From Panulirus ornatus (Eukaryota; Arthropoda; Malacostraca; Decapoda; Palinuridae), in assembly GCF_036320965.1 (NCBI RefSeq), contig NC_092242.1, positions 64,687,520-64,751,519 on the forward strand: 64,000 nt of DNA. Reading direction: 5' to 3'. Each line of letters begins with the position of its first letter. Positions within the stretch are counted from its first letter, which is position 1. The notes beneath the pieces are model-generated. The model saw nothing but the letters and a program-made list of their open reading frames with translations, did no database searches and was not told where the DNA came from. Positions 12,685 through 24,793 of this stretch are shown in pieces. Position numbers and translations under genes: made by a program.

Positions 12685-13212
12685 ATGGTTCTCTTTACTG
12701 GTATAATAGTCTCAGTGGTGTTGCATGGCTGCAGGTCACTGGCCTTCATTAAAAACTGGTGGAGAGTGGATATGTTGGAAATGTTTGTGGACAATATTTG
12801 ATGTGAAGAGAGTTGATTGAACAAGAAATGATAGAGATTTGGTAATATGATGAGTATGTATGAGAGATCTCAAGACAGCTTGTTGAAATTGTTCTGATAC
12901 GAGAGTATGAGTAAGGAGAGGCTAACCAAGAAGGTACAAAGTATACATGTCAGAAATAGAGGCAAGAGGGAGGAGGGGATGGATGAAGTAAAAGATACTT
13001 TGAGTGATTGAAGCTTTAACATGCAGGAGGGTGTGAGACATGCATGGAATAAAGTGTGCTGGAATGGTACGATACATGGGGAGTGATGTGTTGTCTGTGG
13101 GCTTACAGGGCCTATTAAGTGGTTAGGGAAACCACAGAAATATCTGTGGGGTTTTGTCTTTGGATAGGGGGGCTCTGGTTTTTGTGCATCATACATGACA
13201 AATAGAGAGTGG
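12685..13212 (+). pseudogene. Decayed LINE C-terminal and 3'-end relic
   Basis: Translated fragments resemble the C-terminal region of the 47446-48497 copy: 'LFTGIIVSVVLHGC' (cf. FEGIVVPTMLYGC), 'WRVDMLEM' (cf. RRMDVLEM) and 'YMSEIEARGRRG' (cf. YVSEVEGTRRRG). The end 'GTGCATCATACATGACA' near 13180 is the presumed 3' UTR. Many stops and frameshifts. Confidence 0.55.
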
Positions 13213-13214
13213 AC

Positions 13215-14150
13215 TTGAGCAAATGCCTTGCTATGTGGGAAATGACAAACATGTTTAAAGAAGGATACCTTTCTACCATGTCCAGATTCAAGATAGTATT
13301 ATTGTGCTTTTATTCTGTGGAATGGTACATCTCATTAATAGTTTTTAATGTCACAGTTGTGAAAACTTCTTTTTATGTCCAACTTTCATTTGTATTCATC
13401 ATACATTGTTTATTAAGTTTTCAGAATTAATTATTTTACTTGTTAATATCAAAGAAATCAGCATTTCAAATATGCTTCCTCAACAGTGACTTGAATGTTT
13501 TAACATATTTGAGTTTGCTTTGTACAAATGGTAGTGGGTACTGGTACAATATAAAATGATTTGTGAGAAAGAAAGCTTACAGCCTCCAGTAGATTACTGA
13601 TTATACAAGGCTTCACTTAGAAAAAATGCTATGAAAGCTTTTATTTCTTGTCTGAAGGGTGTTTTAAATTTGTACTCTTCAAGATGTGAATTTTTTAATA
13701 TAGAATTATTTGAAAAGCAGATAATTGCATGCAGAGATGTTGTATACAAAAGTGTCAGTGAATCTTTGGCCATACAATGAATGCTCTTTATCATATCCAG
13801 TACAGCAAATGTTTTGCAACATTCATAAAAAAAAATACTTTATCAAGACAACTCTTTCACCCTCCTTAAGGATAGAGAACTACTGTTTTATTACCATAAT
13901 AAGCAATCTGCCATTATTTCTGTATCTGAAGGCTGTACTGATTTATTTTTTCTGTTGACTACATGTTAATTTTTGTCTCAAAAATTCATTTGCTTCTGCA
14001 CTTTACATGTAATTGTTTACTTTTTTCACTTATTTTTCTGCTGTCATTACCTGAATGTTATTTATTTCTTACCTTTTATTGTTAAAATCAACCTTTGTGT
14101 ATTACTGTGTCTTTCTTGATTATGAATTTATGAGGGGGCATGAAATAATG
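13215..14150. other. AT-rich DNA, nothing recognised
   Basis: Short frames on both strands without motifs. No array or repeat noticed. Confidence 0.4.
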
Positions 14151-15455
14151 TTTGGAGAAAGAATTTGAATTGTATGTGTAGTAGCATTTATGAAAGTGAA
14201 TGGAGAGAGATGGGTGATTATTGGTGCATATCCACCTGGGCATGAGAAGAAAGATTATGAGGCAAGTGTTTTGGGAGCAGCTGAGTGAGTGTGTTAGTGG
14301 TTTGGATGCACGAGGCCCGGTTATAGTGATGGGTGATTTGAATGCAAAGGTGAGTAATGTGGCAGTTGAGGGAATAATGGGTGTACATGGAGTGTTCGGT
14401 GTTGTATATGGAAATGGTGAAGAGCTTGTAGATTTATGTGCTGAAAAAGGACTGGTGATTGGGAATATCTGGTTTAAAAAGAGAGATATACATAAGTATA
14501 CGTATGTAAGTAGGAGAAATGGTCAGAGACCATTATTGGATTATGTGTTAATTGATACGCACGCGAGAGAGACTTTTGGATGTAAATGTGCTGAGAGGTG
14601 CAACTGGAGGGATGTCTGGTCATTATCTTGTGGAGGCGAAGGTGAAGATTTGTAAAGGTTTTCAGAAGAGAGAATGTTGGGGTGAAGAGAGTGGTGAGAG
14701 TAAGTGAACTTGGGAAGGAGACTTGTGTAAGGAAGTACCAGGAGAGACTGAGTACAGAATGGAAAAAGGTGAGAAGAAAGGATATAAGGGGAGTGGGGGA
14801 GGAATGGGATGTATGTAGGGAAGCAGTGATGGCTTGTGCAAAAGATGCTTGTGGCATGAGAAGCATGGGAGGTGGGCAGATTAGAAAGGGTAGTGAGTGG
14901 TGGGATGAAGTAAGATTATTAGTGAAAGAGAAGAGAGAGGCATTGGGACGAGTTTTGTAGGGAAATAATGGAAATGACTGGGAGATGTATAAAATAAAGA
15001 GGCAGGAGGTCAAGAGATAGGTGCAAGAGGCAAAAAAAGAGGGCAAATGAGAGTTGGGGTGAAAGAGTATCATTAAATTTTAGGGAGAATAAAAAGATGT
15101 TCTGGAAGGAGGTAAATAAAGTGTGTAAGACAAGGGAACAAATGGGAACATCAATGAAGGGGGTTAATGGGGAGGTGATAACAAGTAGTGGTGATGTGAG
15201 AAGATGTAGTGAGTATTTTGAAGGTTTGTTTAATGTGTTTGATGATAGAGTGGCAGATATAGGGTGTTTTGGGCGAGGTTGTGTGCAAAGTGAGAGGGTT
15301 GGGGAAAATGATTTGGTAAACAGAGAAGAGGTAGTAAAAGCTTTGCAGAAGATGAAAGCCGGCAAGGCAGTGGGTTTGGATGGTATTGCAGTGGAATTTA
15401 TTAAAAAAGGGGGTGACTGTATTGTTGACTGGTTGGTAAGGTTATTTAATATATA
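14150..15455 (+). pseudogene. 5' part of a non-LTR retrotransposon: endonuclease, linker and start of RT
   Basis: This is the only stretch in the window with the apurinic-like (EEP) endonuclease of the LINE. Visible are 'VIVMGDLNAKV' (the conserved GDLNA core) near 14319 and 'HKYTYVSRRNGQRPLLDYVLID' split by mutation near 14500-14550. A frameshifted 'SGHYLVEAKV' stands where SDH is expected, so the catalytic Asp of that motif appears lost. After frameshifts, a linker frame (14682-14957) and a frame from 15097 lead to 'KMKAGKAVGLDG' and 'DCIVDWLVRLFN', the N-terminal edge of the RT domain. The piece stops at TTTAAT followed by ATATATAT, exactly before the RT sequence that resumes in the inverted arms (VCMT.GEVPEDW). 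Stops and frameshifts make it inactive. The clade is not decided here; the endonuclease shows it is not an LTR element. Confidence 0.8.
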
Positions 15456-15472
15456 TATTTAATATAACTTTC

Positions 15473-16375
15473 TCCCCCTCCCCCACCCTATGATTCACTT
15501 CCGCTTCCATTGTTCCATCCGCTGCCAAATCCACTCCAAGATATCTAAAACACTTCACTTCTCCAGTTTTTCTCCATTCAAACTTACCTCCCAATTGACT
15601 TGTCTCTCAACCCTACTGTACCTCATAACCTTGCTCTTATTGGCATTTACTCTCAGCTTTTTTCTTTCACACACTTTACCAAACTCAGTCACCAGCTTCT
15701 GCAGTTTCTCACCTGAATCACCCACCAGTGCTGTATCATCAGCGAACAACAACTGACTCACTTCCCAAGCTCTCTCATCCACAACAGACTGCATACTTGC
15801 ATCTCTTTCCAAAACTCTTGCATCCACCTCCCTAACAACCCCATCCATAAACAAATTAAACAACCATGGAGACATCATGCACCCCTGCCGCAAACCTACA
15901 TTCACTGAGAACCAATCACTTTCCTCTCTTCCTGTTCGTACACATGCCTTACATCCTCGATAAAAACTTTTCACTGCTTCTAACAACTTGCCTCCCACAC
16001 CATGTATTCTTAATAACTTCCACAGAGCATCTCTATCAACTCTTATCATATGCCTTCTCCAGATCCATAAATGCTACATACAAATCTATTTGCTTTTCTA
16101 AGTATTTCTCTTATACATTCTTCAAAGCAAACACCTGATCCACACATCCTCTACCACTTCTGAAACTACACTCTTCTTCCCCAATCTGATGCTCTGTACA
16201 TACCTTCACCCTCTCAGTCAATACCCTCCCATATAATTTCCCAGGAATACTCAACAAACTTATACCTCTGTAATTTGAGCACTCACTTTTATCCCCTTTG
16301 TACAGTGGCACTATGCAAGCATTCTGCCAATCCTCAGGCACCTCACCATGAGTCATACATACTTACATACCCGTA
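15473..16375 (-). pseudogene. LINE reverse-transcriptase fragment, left arm
   Basis: Minus-strand frames encode the RT fingers and palm: 'MTHGEVPEDW', 'NYRGISLLSIPGKLYGRV', 'FRSGRGCVDQVFALKNV', then after a frameshift 'DRDALWKLL', 'GLRQGCMMSPWLFN' (motif B), 'LLFADDTALV' (catalytic FADD) and 'NANKSKVM'. The motif A region is broken between the two frames. It shares the subfamily marks ERDASMQSVVDE and VGDSGEKL with the right arm, unlike the 47-kb copy. Confidence 0.8.
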
Positions 16376-16379
16376 GAAA

Positions 16380-17405
16380 ACATACAAGAGAGTTGAAAGA
16401 GGCTTTATGGAATCATAGTAGATGCACTTACCAAGAAAGTAATGCATGTGTGTGAGTAGGAAGGGAGGGGGATGAGTTGCTTCTAGTGAAGATTGATGTT
16501 AAGGACATTTGATGTCAGTAGTTGCTTACAGTACTCTGTTTATCTATGGAGTGGTGAAGTAGGTGAATGCAAGGGTCTTGGAAGATGGGATAGGTCTATA
16601 GTGGGGTGGGGTAAAGGGAGGTTAATCAGCTGCTATTTGCAGGTGACATATCTCTAGTGGCCAACCCAGAAGCTGGTTAAGAGTTTGAGAGAATGAGGAA
16701 GAAGAAAATTTAAAGTAAAAGTGAACGCAAGGCAATGAAACGCTGTAGAAGGATTAAACAGGATGGTTTGAAATGGGAAGGCCTGAAGGGATCTGAGTGC
16801 TCCTGGTACCTTGGGAGTTCACATGACTGGTTAGAACCATGGGGGTTGAAGTGAGTTATAGGTCAGGAAAGGGGTCAAGATTTAGGGTATATTGAGGAAT
16901 AAAAGGAGAATTTTTCTATCTTTTAGTGTAAAGATTGGTCTGTGTGAAGGCATAGTAGTTGCAACACTGTTGCATGGATATGTCTTGGGCCTTGAGTGCC
17001 AAAGGAAGAGGGTATGTGCATTGGAGATAGAATGCCTAGGGATGGTATGTGTTGTGAGGCAGGTTATAACATAATGGATGATGGTGCAAGAGAAAGGTGT
17101 GATAATAAAAGCACTTTGACTGAAATAGCTGACCTGGGTGTGCTCGAAATGGTTTAGATATATGGAGAGAATGAGCAAAGAAAGACTGACTAAGAGCATC
17201 TATAAGTCAGAAGTGAAGGGAGGAAAAGGGAAGCAGAGACCAAGGAGATGGAAGGATGAAGTGCAGGATGGGGTTCTGAACATTAAGTAAATGAGAGACA
17301 TACATGGGATAGAATGAATTGGATTGATGTATTTTGGGCAGTGTTGTCATTGGTTTGAACCAGGAATATGAAACATTCAAGTTAAATCATGGAATAGTCT
17401 GTGGC
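16380..17405 (+). pseudogene. Decayed LINE C-terminal relic, left arm
   Basis: Broken plus-strand frames give 'GDISLVANPEAG' (eroded FADD region, about 16640) and 'ERMSKERLTK' with 'EVKGGKGKQRPRRWKDEV' (about 17160-17270), in the order seen at the end of the LINE protein. It ends at the loop of the inverted duplication. Confidence 0.65.
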
Positions 17406-17427
17406 TAATTGCTAGTGACATATAATT

Positions 17428-18435
17428 GCCACAGACTATTCCATGATTTAACTTGAATGTTTCATATTCCTGGTTCAAACCAATGACAACACTGCCTAAA
17501 ATACATCAATCCAATTCATTCTATCCCATGTATGCCTCTCATTTACTTAATGTTCAGAACTTCATCCTTCCATCTCCTTGGTCTCTGCTTCCCTTTTCCT
17601 CCCTTCACTTCTGACTTATAGAAGCTCTTAGTCAGTCTTTCTTTGCTCATTCTCTCATATATGTAAACCATTTCGAGCACACCCAGGTCAGCTATTTCAG
17701 TCAAAGTGCTTTTATTATCACACCTTTCTCTTGCACCATCATCCATTATGTTATAACCTGCCTCACAACACATACCATCCCCAGGCATTCTATTTCCAAT
17801 GCATATACCCTCTTCCTTTGGCACTCAAGGCCCAAGACATATCCATGCAACTAATATGCCTTCACACAGACCAATCTTTACACTAAAAGATAGAAAAATT
17901 CTCCTTTTATTCCTCAATACACCCTAAACCTTGACCCCTTTCCTGACCTATAACTCACTTCAGCCCCCATGGTTCTAACCAGTCATGTAAACTCCCAGGT
18001 ACCAGGAGCACTCAGATCCCTTCAGGCCTTCCCATTTCAAACCATCCTGTTTAATCCTTCTACAGCATTTCACTGCCATGTATTCACTTTTTCTTTAAAT
18101 TTTCTTCCTCACTCTCAAACTCTTAACCAGCTCCTGGGTTGGCCACTAGAGATATGTCACCTGCAGATAGCAGCTGATTAACCTCCCTTTACCCCACCCC
18201 ACTATAGACCTATCCCTTGCTCCAAGACCCTTTGCATTCACCTACTTCACCACTCCATAGATAAACAGAGTACTGTAAGCAACTACTGACATCAAATGTC
18301 CTTAACATCAATCTTCACTAGAAGCAACTCATCCCCCTCCCTTCCTACTCACACACATGCATTACTTTCTTGGTAGAACTCCTCAGTGCATTTACTATGA
18401 TTCCATAAAGCCTCTTTCAACTCTCTTGTATGTTT
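17428..18435 (-). pseudogene. Decayed LINE C-terminal relic, right arm
   Basis: Mirror copy of 16380-17405. An open minus frame near 17543-17824 carries 'MSKERLTKSFYKSEVKGG' and 'KQRPRRWKDEV'. By eye only a few percent differ from the left arm over 17020-17160 and its mirror. Confidence 0.65.
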
Positions 18436-18439
18436 TCTA

Positions 18440-19505
18440 CAGGTATGTATGTATGTATGACTTATGGTGAGGTGCCTGAGGATTGGCGGAATGCTTGCAT
18501 AGTGCCATTGTACAAAGGCAAAGGAGATAAAAGTGAGTGCTCAAATTACAGAGGTATAAGTTTGTTGAGTATTCCTGGGAAATTATATGGGAGGGTATTG
18601 ATTGAGAGGGTGAAGGCATGTACAGAGCATCAGATTGGGGAAGAGCAGTGTGGTTTCACAAGTGGTAGAGGATGTGTGGATCAGGTGTTTGCTTTGAAGA
18701 ATGTATAAGAAATATTTAGAAAAGCAAATGGATTTGTATGTAGCATTTATGGATCTGGAGAAGGCATATGATAGAGTTGATAGAGATGCTCTGTGGAAGG
18801 TATTAAGAATATATGGTGTGGGAGGCAAGTTGTTAGAAGCAGTGAAAAGTTTTTATCGAGGATGTAAGGCATGTGTACGAGTAGGAAGAGAGGAAAGTGA
18901 TTGGTTCTCAGTGAATGTAGGTTTGCGGCAGGGGTGCATGATGTCTCCATGGTTGTTTAATTTGTTTATGGATGGGGTTGTTAGGGAGGTGGATGCAAGA
19001 GTTTTGGAAAGAGATGCAAGTATGCAGTCTGTTGTGGATGAGAGAGCTTGGGAAGTGAGTCAGTTGTTGTTCGCTGATGATACAGCACTGGTGGGTGATT
19101 CAGGTGAGAAACTGCAGAAGCTGGTGACTGAGTTTGGTAAAGTGTGTGAAAGAAGAAAGCTGAGAGTAAATGTCAATAAGAGCAAGGTTATGAGGTACAG
19201 TAGGGTTGAGGGTCAAGTCAATTGGGAGGTAAATTTGAATGGAGATAAACTGGAGAAGTGAAGTGTTTTAGATATCTGGGAGTGGATTTGGCAGCCGAAG
19301 TCAATCATAAGGTGGGGGAGGGGGCAAAAGTTCTGGGAGCGTTGAAAATGTGTGGAAGTCGAGAACATTATCTCGGAAAGCAAAAGTGGGTATGTTTGAA
19401 GGAATAGTGGTTCCAACAATGTTATATGGTTGCGAGACGTGGGCTATAGATAAGAGTTGTGCGGAGGAGGGTGGATGATGTGTTTGTTTCTGTACATTAT
19501 ACATG
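18440..19505 (+). pseudogene. LINE reverse-transcriptase fragment, right arm
   Basis: Two overlapping frames cover most of the RT: 'TYGEVPEDWRNACIVPLYKG', 'NYRGISLLSIPGKLYGRV', 'GRGCVDQVFALKNV', then 'AFMDLEKAYDRVDRD' (motif A), 'GLRQGCMMSPWLFN' (motif B), 'LLFADDTALV' (motif C) and 'NVNKSKVM' (motif D). A frameshift near 18705 and a stop at 19259-19261 break it; beyond, 'YLGVDLAAEVNHKVGEGAKVLGALK' continues out of frame, with a 3'-UTR-like end near 19480-19505. In LINE order its start continues directly from the end of the 14150-15455 piece. Confidence 0.8.
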
Positions 19506-19509
19506 AAAC

Positions 19510-21162
19510 TAAAGAGTGCCAATGAGGCCACTATATGTTTGTTATGCTACCTCACTAAGTGAGAAGCATTTTGGTATAAAAGAAAATCACAGTGTCTTCA
19601 TTTCATTCTCTCTTTTCACAGTCTTTTAGTTTGTCCTCTGTTTCAATACAGCTCCCTTTTCTATCAAATACTTTTTCATATTTTCTTAGTCAACAAAGTC
19701 AAAACTTGTTTGTACTCATAATTTATGTATTCAAAGTAATTTGCAGCTCATTCTCTCACCTTTTTCTTTTCAGAGCAGAATAGCAGTTCACTCATTCACT
19801 CACTCATGAAACCTCTGTGCTTCCTTAACACTGCCTTACTCTAGTGAAGTGGACACCATGTAGAATAGTAAAAGGATCAACAGATGTTGATAGACTTGAG
19901 TATTGAATCCACTCATCTGAAAGCTATGCATAATCACTGAGAAGTCTTGCACACAAGGTGTTCATGCTAAAGTGTAACTAACATTAGTATCTGTGGTCTC
20001 TTACAATCATGGGGAGGCATTTTCCCTTTTAAGCAAGAAGGGTTAGCTTAATACAGAACTAAAGCATGCCAAAAGTAATAACACTGCCAATCCTGCCTGG
20101 CCTTGATACTGAACCCACGTCTCATAACTTGTGAATACAGAGCAGTATCCATATTTTACAGGTGAGAATTAACACTGAATTTCAGTGAATTATTGCTCTG
20201 TATATCATATCAGACTAGTGGACAGAGATTTTTAAAAGGAAAGAGAATGAAGTTAGGTAAGCAGAGTAGTGAAACTGAGGTGGTATGCTGTGGCTGAAAG
20301 ACAAATATCCGTAGCCACTCAGCTGTGAATACACGATGGCATTGTTTTGAGAAGGCAGATAACAGTTACTTATGCCCAAATCCTATACACATTACAAAAA
20401 ACATAATAAATACAGATGGAACATTGTAACTAGATGAAGTTTCTGTGATGCTTTCAATGAGGACAGTACTAAAAAAAAAAAAATGTTCAACCAGCAGAGA
20501 AACTATTTTCTGTACTGAACAGAAGATAATTCCTCTACCAAGGTAGTTTTTAACCAAGTGAACATTCTCACATAAAGCTTATCTGGACTTATCCTTACTG
20601 AGACAGCATGCTTCCCAATGTGTCAAGAATTTGTATTAAATACTTAAAACGTATTTACATTTAAGATTAGGTACTAGTGACCCATAGGGCCATGTTTTTG
20701 ACAACATGATAGCATTTTGTCTCCATTACCTACATATCATGAAGTTGGTTGTACAAGGAACTAACCCTTACCAGCATACCACTGTCTGTGAAAATTATCA
20801 TAACACTACTTCCATTACAGGAAAGTCCTGGCAAACTGGAAGCAGAATCACAGGTGCTAATGCTTGCTTGTGGCAGGTAATTTCACCCGTACTACAACAT
20901 TTACTTTTATCAGTATCTTTAGAGCTGTTCGTGTGCCATTACCATGCCTAGGTGAATGGACCTTGCTAAGAACATGAAGATTTGCATAGATGATACCTTA
21001 TAGACTTACATTGCACATATGTATTATGTCCATTATAAACTGTTAGCAGTCTCATATTTCTTTAAATCACTTTTAATACCGATACTTTTCAACTGCAATT
21101 GTCACTGACTATCAAAAATGTATGTCATATGTTAAACACCACTAAATATCCATATGTATTCT
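19510..21162 (-). other. Presumed 3' UTR/downstream region of the membrane-protein gene
   Basis: Lies downstream (minus sense) of the stop codon at 21163-21165. No coding exon, array or mobile element was recognised. I did not find a convincing minus-strand AATAAA close to the stop, so the transcript end is not placed. Confidence 0.35.
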
Positions 21163-22999
21163 CTAAACATTTACCGATTTTAGAGTAAACAAAAGATCTT
21201 GCACTGAGTGTATTCTTCTCTCAGCTGGAGTGTTTGGCTCCGAGCTGTGATATGAGATTCTCTCTCCTGCTGCTCGTCTTCCACCTGCACTTCGACTTTG
21301 ATCCAGAGAAACCATTTCAGCATCTGGGGTGGGTGTATCTTCAGTAATCTCATCAGCACTAGCATTGGAAGAAGAAAGGACCTGGCGAAGGGGCAATGAT
21401 AGATTTGCTCTGGAAGGCCTTGTGGAAGTTGGAACGGTGGGTGCAGAGGTGTCAGCTGCAGAGGGGCCTGTGTGGACAATGGCTTCAGTAAGAGTTACAT
21501 TTCCATTTAAGTCTGATGCATCTGGCAGTCGAGATGGCACCTCCTGCTGGGGTTCTGCAGATGCTGAAGATACTGGTGTAGCTGCAGAATCAGCATCACA
21601 ACCTGGAAGTGTCTCATAGCAGTGTTCAGTCTCTACTTCCCCATCTGGACGATCACTTGATGGAAGAGGATCATTGTCATTAACTCGAGTTCTCCCTCCT
21701 GGATGTATATGATGTATGTGATGTAAGTGATGCAAAGGGTGGAGAGGATGGAGTTGTCTGATAGAGTGGAGGGTTAAATTGTGGTTAAATGTTGACTGGG
21801 GTGTTGATGGAGTGTTATCTCTCTGACTTGGTGAAGATGGAGAAGGACCAGAAGTGTTTGGAGTGTAACATGAGTATGCATCTGTGTCAGTTATCATTGG
21901 AGATGCACTTGACATGTCTGTAAGAGGAGATACAACACTATAGGTATTTTCAGTTTCTGCAGCGAGACTGTGATCCGAAGATGAAGTGTGAACAATCATT
22001 GTGTCATCAGATGCATGATGGGAACTGTCATCATCCTTTTCACGAACTTGTTCATATGTATGGTTCAAAGAAGCATCTAATGCTTCTTTATCACTTGGAG
22101 ATGGGGTGTTCTGACTTGCAGAACTGGTTGGTTCTGAGTAGTATAGCATTTCATCCCCATCTTGCCTGACTGATATACATGACGAGACATCAGCAAAATA
22201 CAGTTCAGATTCCTGTTCCACTTTTCCACTTGTATAAACCACTTTTGGATCACTAATACTCTTAATGTGCTTACTGCGATATGACTCGCGTGGCACATCT
22301 GCTTGGGGCTGGAATTTATCAAGAGGTGCAATGTCCTTTCCATCACAAAATAATACCTCCAGAGGTTCATCATGTTTGTGCTCGTTTACATCTCCAAGTG
22401 ACTTGACGTGACCTAAAGGGAGCCTTCTAGTACGATGCCTGGAAGGAAGTGAGCTGGATCCTCCCAAGGTCCCTCCTTGCTCAGCAGGCCCTCCCTTGTG
22501 ACAGCTCCGTGTTACACGCTGGTTCTGAGATGGTGAGCTTAGCATTTCAGAATCATCACTAGGAGATGAGAGTGTGTGACTTGTGGGACTGGCAGGACCA
22601 TGCATTAGGTCAGCCAGTGTGGCAGGGCGGTGTGCTGGTGACGATCGTATGGCCTGAGTTACTAGTCCTTGCAAAGCTGTTGGTGAAGTGGGTGAATTTG
22701 GGTGATGATGTGGAGACATCTGCATTGCTAAGTTTTCTGAGGATGTTGGTTGAGAGTATGGTGGAGGAGGACCCCACATATACCGTGGAAATGCCTCTTG
22801 GTAAGCCATAGGTGGCAGGTAGGCCTCAGTGAAGGGTGGGGGATAGCGGGGTAGCTGCAGCACTACCCCTGGATCAGACAGTGGGCGGCGGTTGTGATGG
22901 GTAGTGGGATGCTGCCGACGTAGGCCCAGGCGACTCTCCAAACCACGTGGAAGGAACGGCCGTAGCAGTACACCAGTAGTTTGTGCTCTAGTATCTTCA
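21163..22999 (-). CDS. ENTREP-like: Last exon of FAM189/ENTREP-like membrane protein: cytoplasmic tail
   Basis: Starts after a minus-strand acceptor (CCCCACAG at 23000-23007), completes a split Ser codon and runs 611 codons to TAG at 21163-21165. It encodes a Ser/Pro-rich, disordered tail without membrane segments. Visible features: 'RRPLSDPGV' near the start; a PPPY motif (GPPPPYSQP, PPPY at 22756-22767), the ligand type of WW domains; 'SISDPKVV' midway; an acidic, Ser-rich middle; a His-rich run (HPLHPLHHLHHIHHIHP, near 21695-21760); and a conserved-looking end 'RRIHSVQDLLFTL'. In the vertebrate ENTREP family a tetraspan core is followed by such a Pro-rich tail whose PPxY motifs bind ITCH-type ubiquitin ligases; that role is inferred here from family knowledge. 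A possible donor (TCG|GTAAAT, near 21169-21177) lies just before the stop, so a further C-terminal exon cannot be excluded. Exon identity is secure, family assignment likely. Confidence 0.85.
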
Positions 23000-23124
23000 C
23001 TGTGGGGGAGGTAAAAATTATTGTAGTATTATGATGCTAAGTAGTACCTGATAATTTAATGCTGTTTCCCATACTAGCACGGTAGCACCAAGAACAGATA
23101 TATAAAAAAGGTCTTATTCATTCT

Positions 23125-23410
23125 CTAGCTGTCATATATAATGCACAGAAACCACAGTCTCCTATCCACATATAAGCCCTATAGACCTTCCCACAGTTTC
23201 CCCAGGCTGCTTCATATGCCCTGGTTCAGTCCATTGAAGCATGTCTTCCCCTGTATACCTCCGCTTCAATTTACCCTATCCTATGCACACCCTTCACTGT
23301 CTTGTATATTCAGGCCCTGAGCCCTCAAAATCTTATTCACTCCATCCTTCCATCTCAAACTTGGTCCCCCTCCTTGTTCACTTTACTTCTGACACATATA
23401 TCCTCTTAGT
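23125..23410 (-). mobile_element. LINE 3'-end relic in an intron
   Basis: The plus strand shows 'AGCTGTCATATATAATGCAC' then, further on, 'CCAGGCTGCTTCATATGCCC', 'ATTCAGGCCCTGAGCCC' and 'CTGACACATATATCCTCTTA'. These match in order the antisense of the LINE 3' end at 47500-47800 (CTTCACATGCC, TTCAGGCCCCGATC, CCGACACATATATCCTCTTG). Only the end is present, as in 5'-truncated insertions. Confidence 0.6.
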
Positions 23411-23419
23411 TTTATAATT

Positions 23420-24640
23420 AAGCAGGAAAATTTTGGATATATTTCTTTCGTAATTTTTTTATATCTATTACAAATTCTGAATATTATAAAGACTGTTTAG
23501 AGTCTTATAAACAATAAATATTTCAGTAGCTTGCTCTTTTTTTTATTCTAATGGGAATTCTGAGGTGGATGACTAGATGTGCTCCACGTTTTCCTTCAAT
23601 GAATCATATTCCACTTCTGCCTTTTATCAATCCCTATTACCACTATCCTTACTTACAATTTCCTTTCTCACTATTTGTACTTTCCCCATTGTACATGCAG
23701 TGCCACCTCATGAAATTATCATTCTGTTCATATATTCACAATGTAACAACAATTAAAAGTTCCTTGCCTGCTTCACTTAAGTCGCTTCTGTCAATCCATG
23801 TTACTGCTGGGTCACCAGAATCTGATTTTGTGGAGCTGGTCAATACATGAAATGTCTGGGATATTCTTACCCTTGCCAAAAAATAAATTCTGGTACAAGA
23901 TCCCAAAGAAATTCTTTTCTGCTTAGTAATTAATAATCTTTCTCATTATAAAGATGCTTTCATCAGCTAGTCAGCTTTAAAATAATTCAGAATCTCTTGT
24001 AACTAAAGAATCATAATTTACGATTATTTTATGAGGAGTGACTGAGGTCTGACTACCCTCCAAGTACAAAAGTTGTGTCAGTACCCTTAGCCAAAATATA
24101 TCCTACCACATTTTGTTTGTCAGTATCCTATGTCCAAATTTTCATTTGTCTGCTTTTGACGTTGAGACCCTCAACCCATCTGTTATCTCATTAGCCTCTT
24201 GTTAACTATCATGTCACCATCCATACCTCTCATGTTAGTAACCTTCCTGCCTTCTGTCAAGACAAATACCTTCACCCTTCTCTGTCAACATCATCCGCCA
24301 TCCTGTCTTGATAATATCCTCCACCCTTCTCTTTCATGTTAACATCATCCACCCTTCTCTGTCAATATCCTTCACCTTTATCATGTTAACATCCTCCACC
24401 CACCTATATCATTCAGCACCTTCAAACCATCAGTCTCTCCCACACATCAGTACCCTCCGCCCACCATCATTATGACAACATCCTCTGCTTACGTCTTGTC
24501 AGGTGCATTCCTTCGTCTGCAACCCTCTCACCATCCACTGTATACTTTTGCATGCTCCCTCTCCTCTATAATTTCAATAATGTCAGCCTAGCTCTTGTCA
24601 CATTAACCATCTCTTCTCTACCTGTCACCCTAGCAATCTT
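23420..24640 (-). other. Intron, with a degenerate CATCCTCCACCCTTCTC repeat
   Basis: Intron between the last two exons. From about 24245 to 24500 phrases like 'ACATCCTCCACC' and 'CACCCTTCTCTGTCAA' recur irregularly every 30-45 bases, a decayed tandem repeat. Nothing else recognised. Confidence 0.45.
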
Positions 24641-24647
24641 TACTGAC

Positions 24648-24755
24648 CTTTCCTTACACCAGCAACCTCTCTGGCAATTTCTACCACACCCACGACAATA
24701 CCTCTGACTGTTATCTCCTGTGTTGGCTGTGGTAGACTCCCCTGGGGTTGTTGCC

Positions 24756-24793
<38 letters not shown>

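Larger units (their letters stand above)
15473..19326. repeat. Large inverted duplication, arms about 1.9 kb, loop 22 nt
   Basis: The left arm (15473-17405) and right arm (17428-19326) are reverse complements over most of their length. The inner stem is AATAGTCTGTGGC / GCCACAGACTATT and the loop is 17406-17427. The arms differ by scattered substitutions and small indels (a 12-base insertion near 17262-17273; about 20 bases missing in the right arm near 19298), so they are similar but not identical. Each arm holds a decayed LINE C-terminal relic next to the loop and a better LINE RT fragment outside it. Confidence 0.85.

Noticed and set aside
14150..19505. A functional, complete LINE
   Set aside because: Frameshifts, stops, a lost SDH motif and the inverted rearrangement leave no intact frame.
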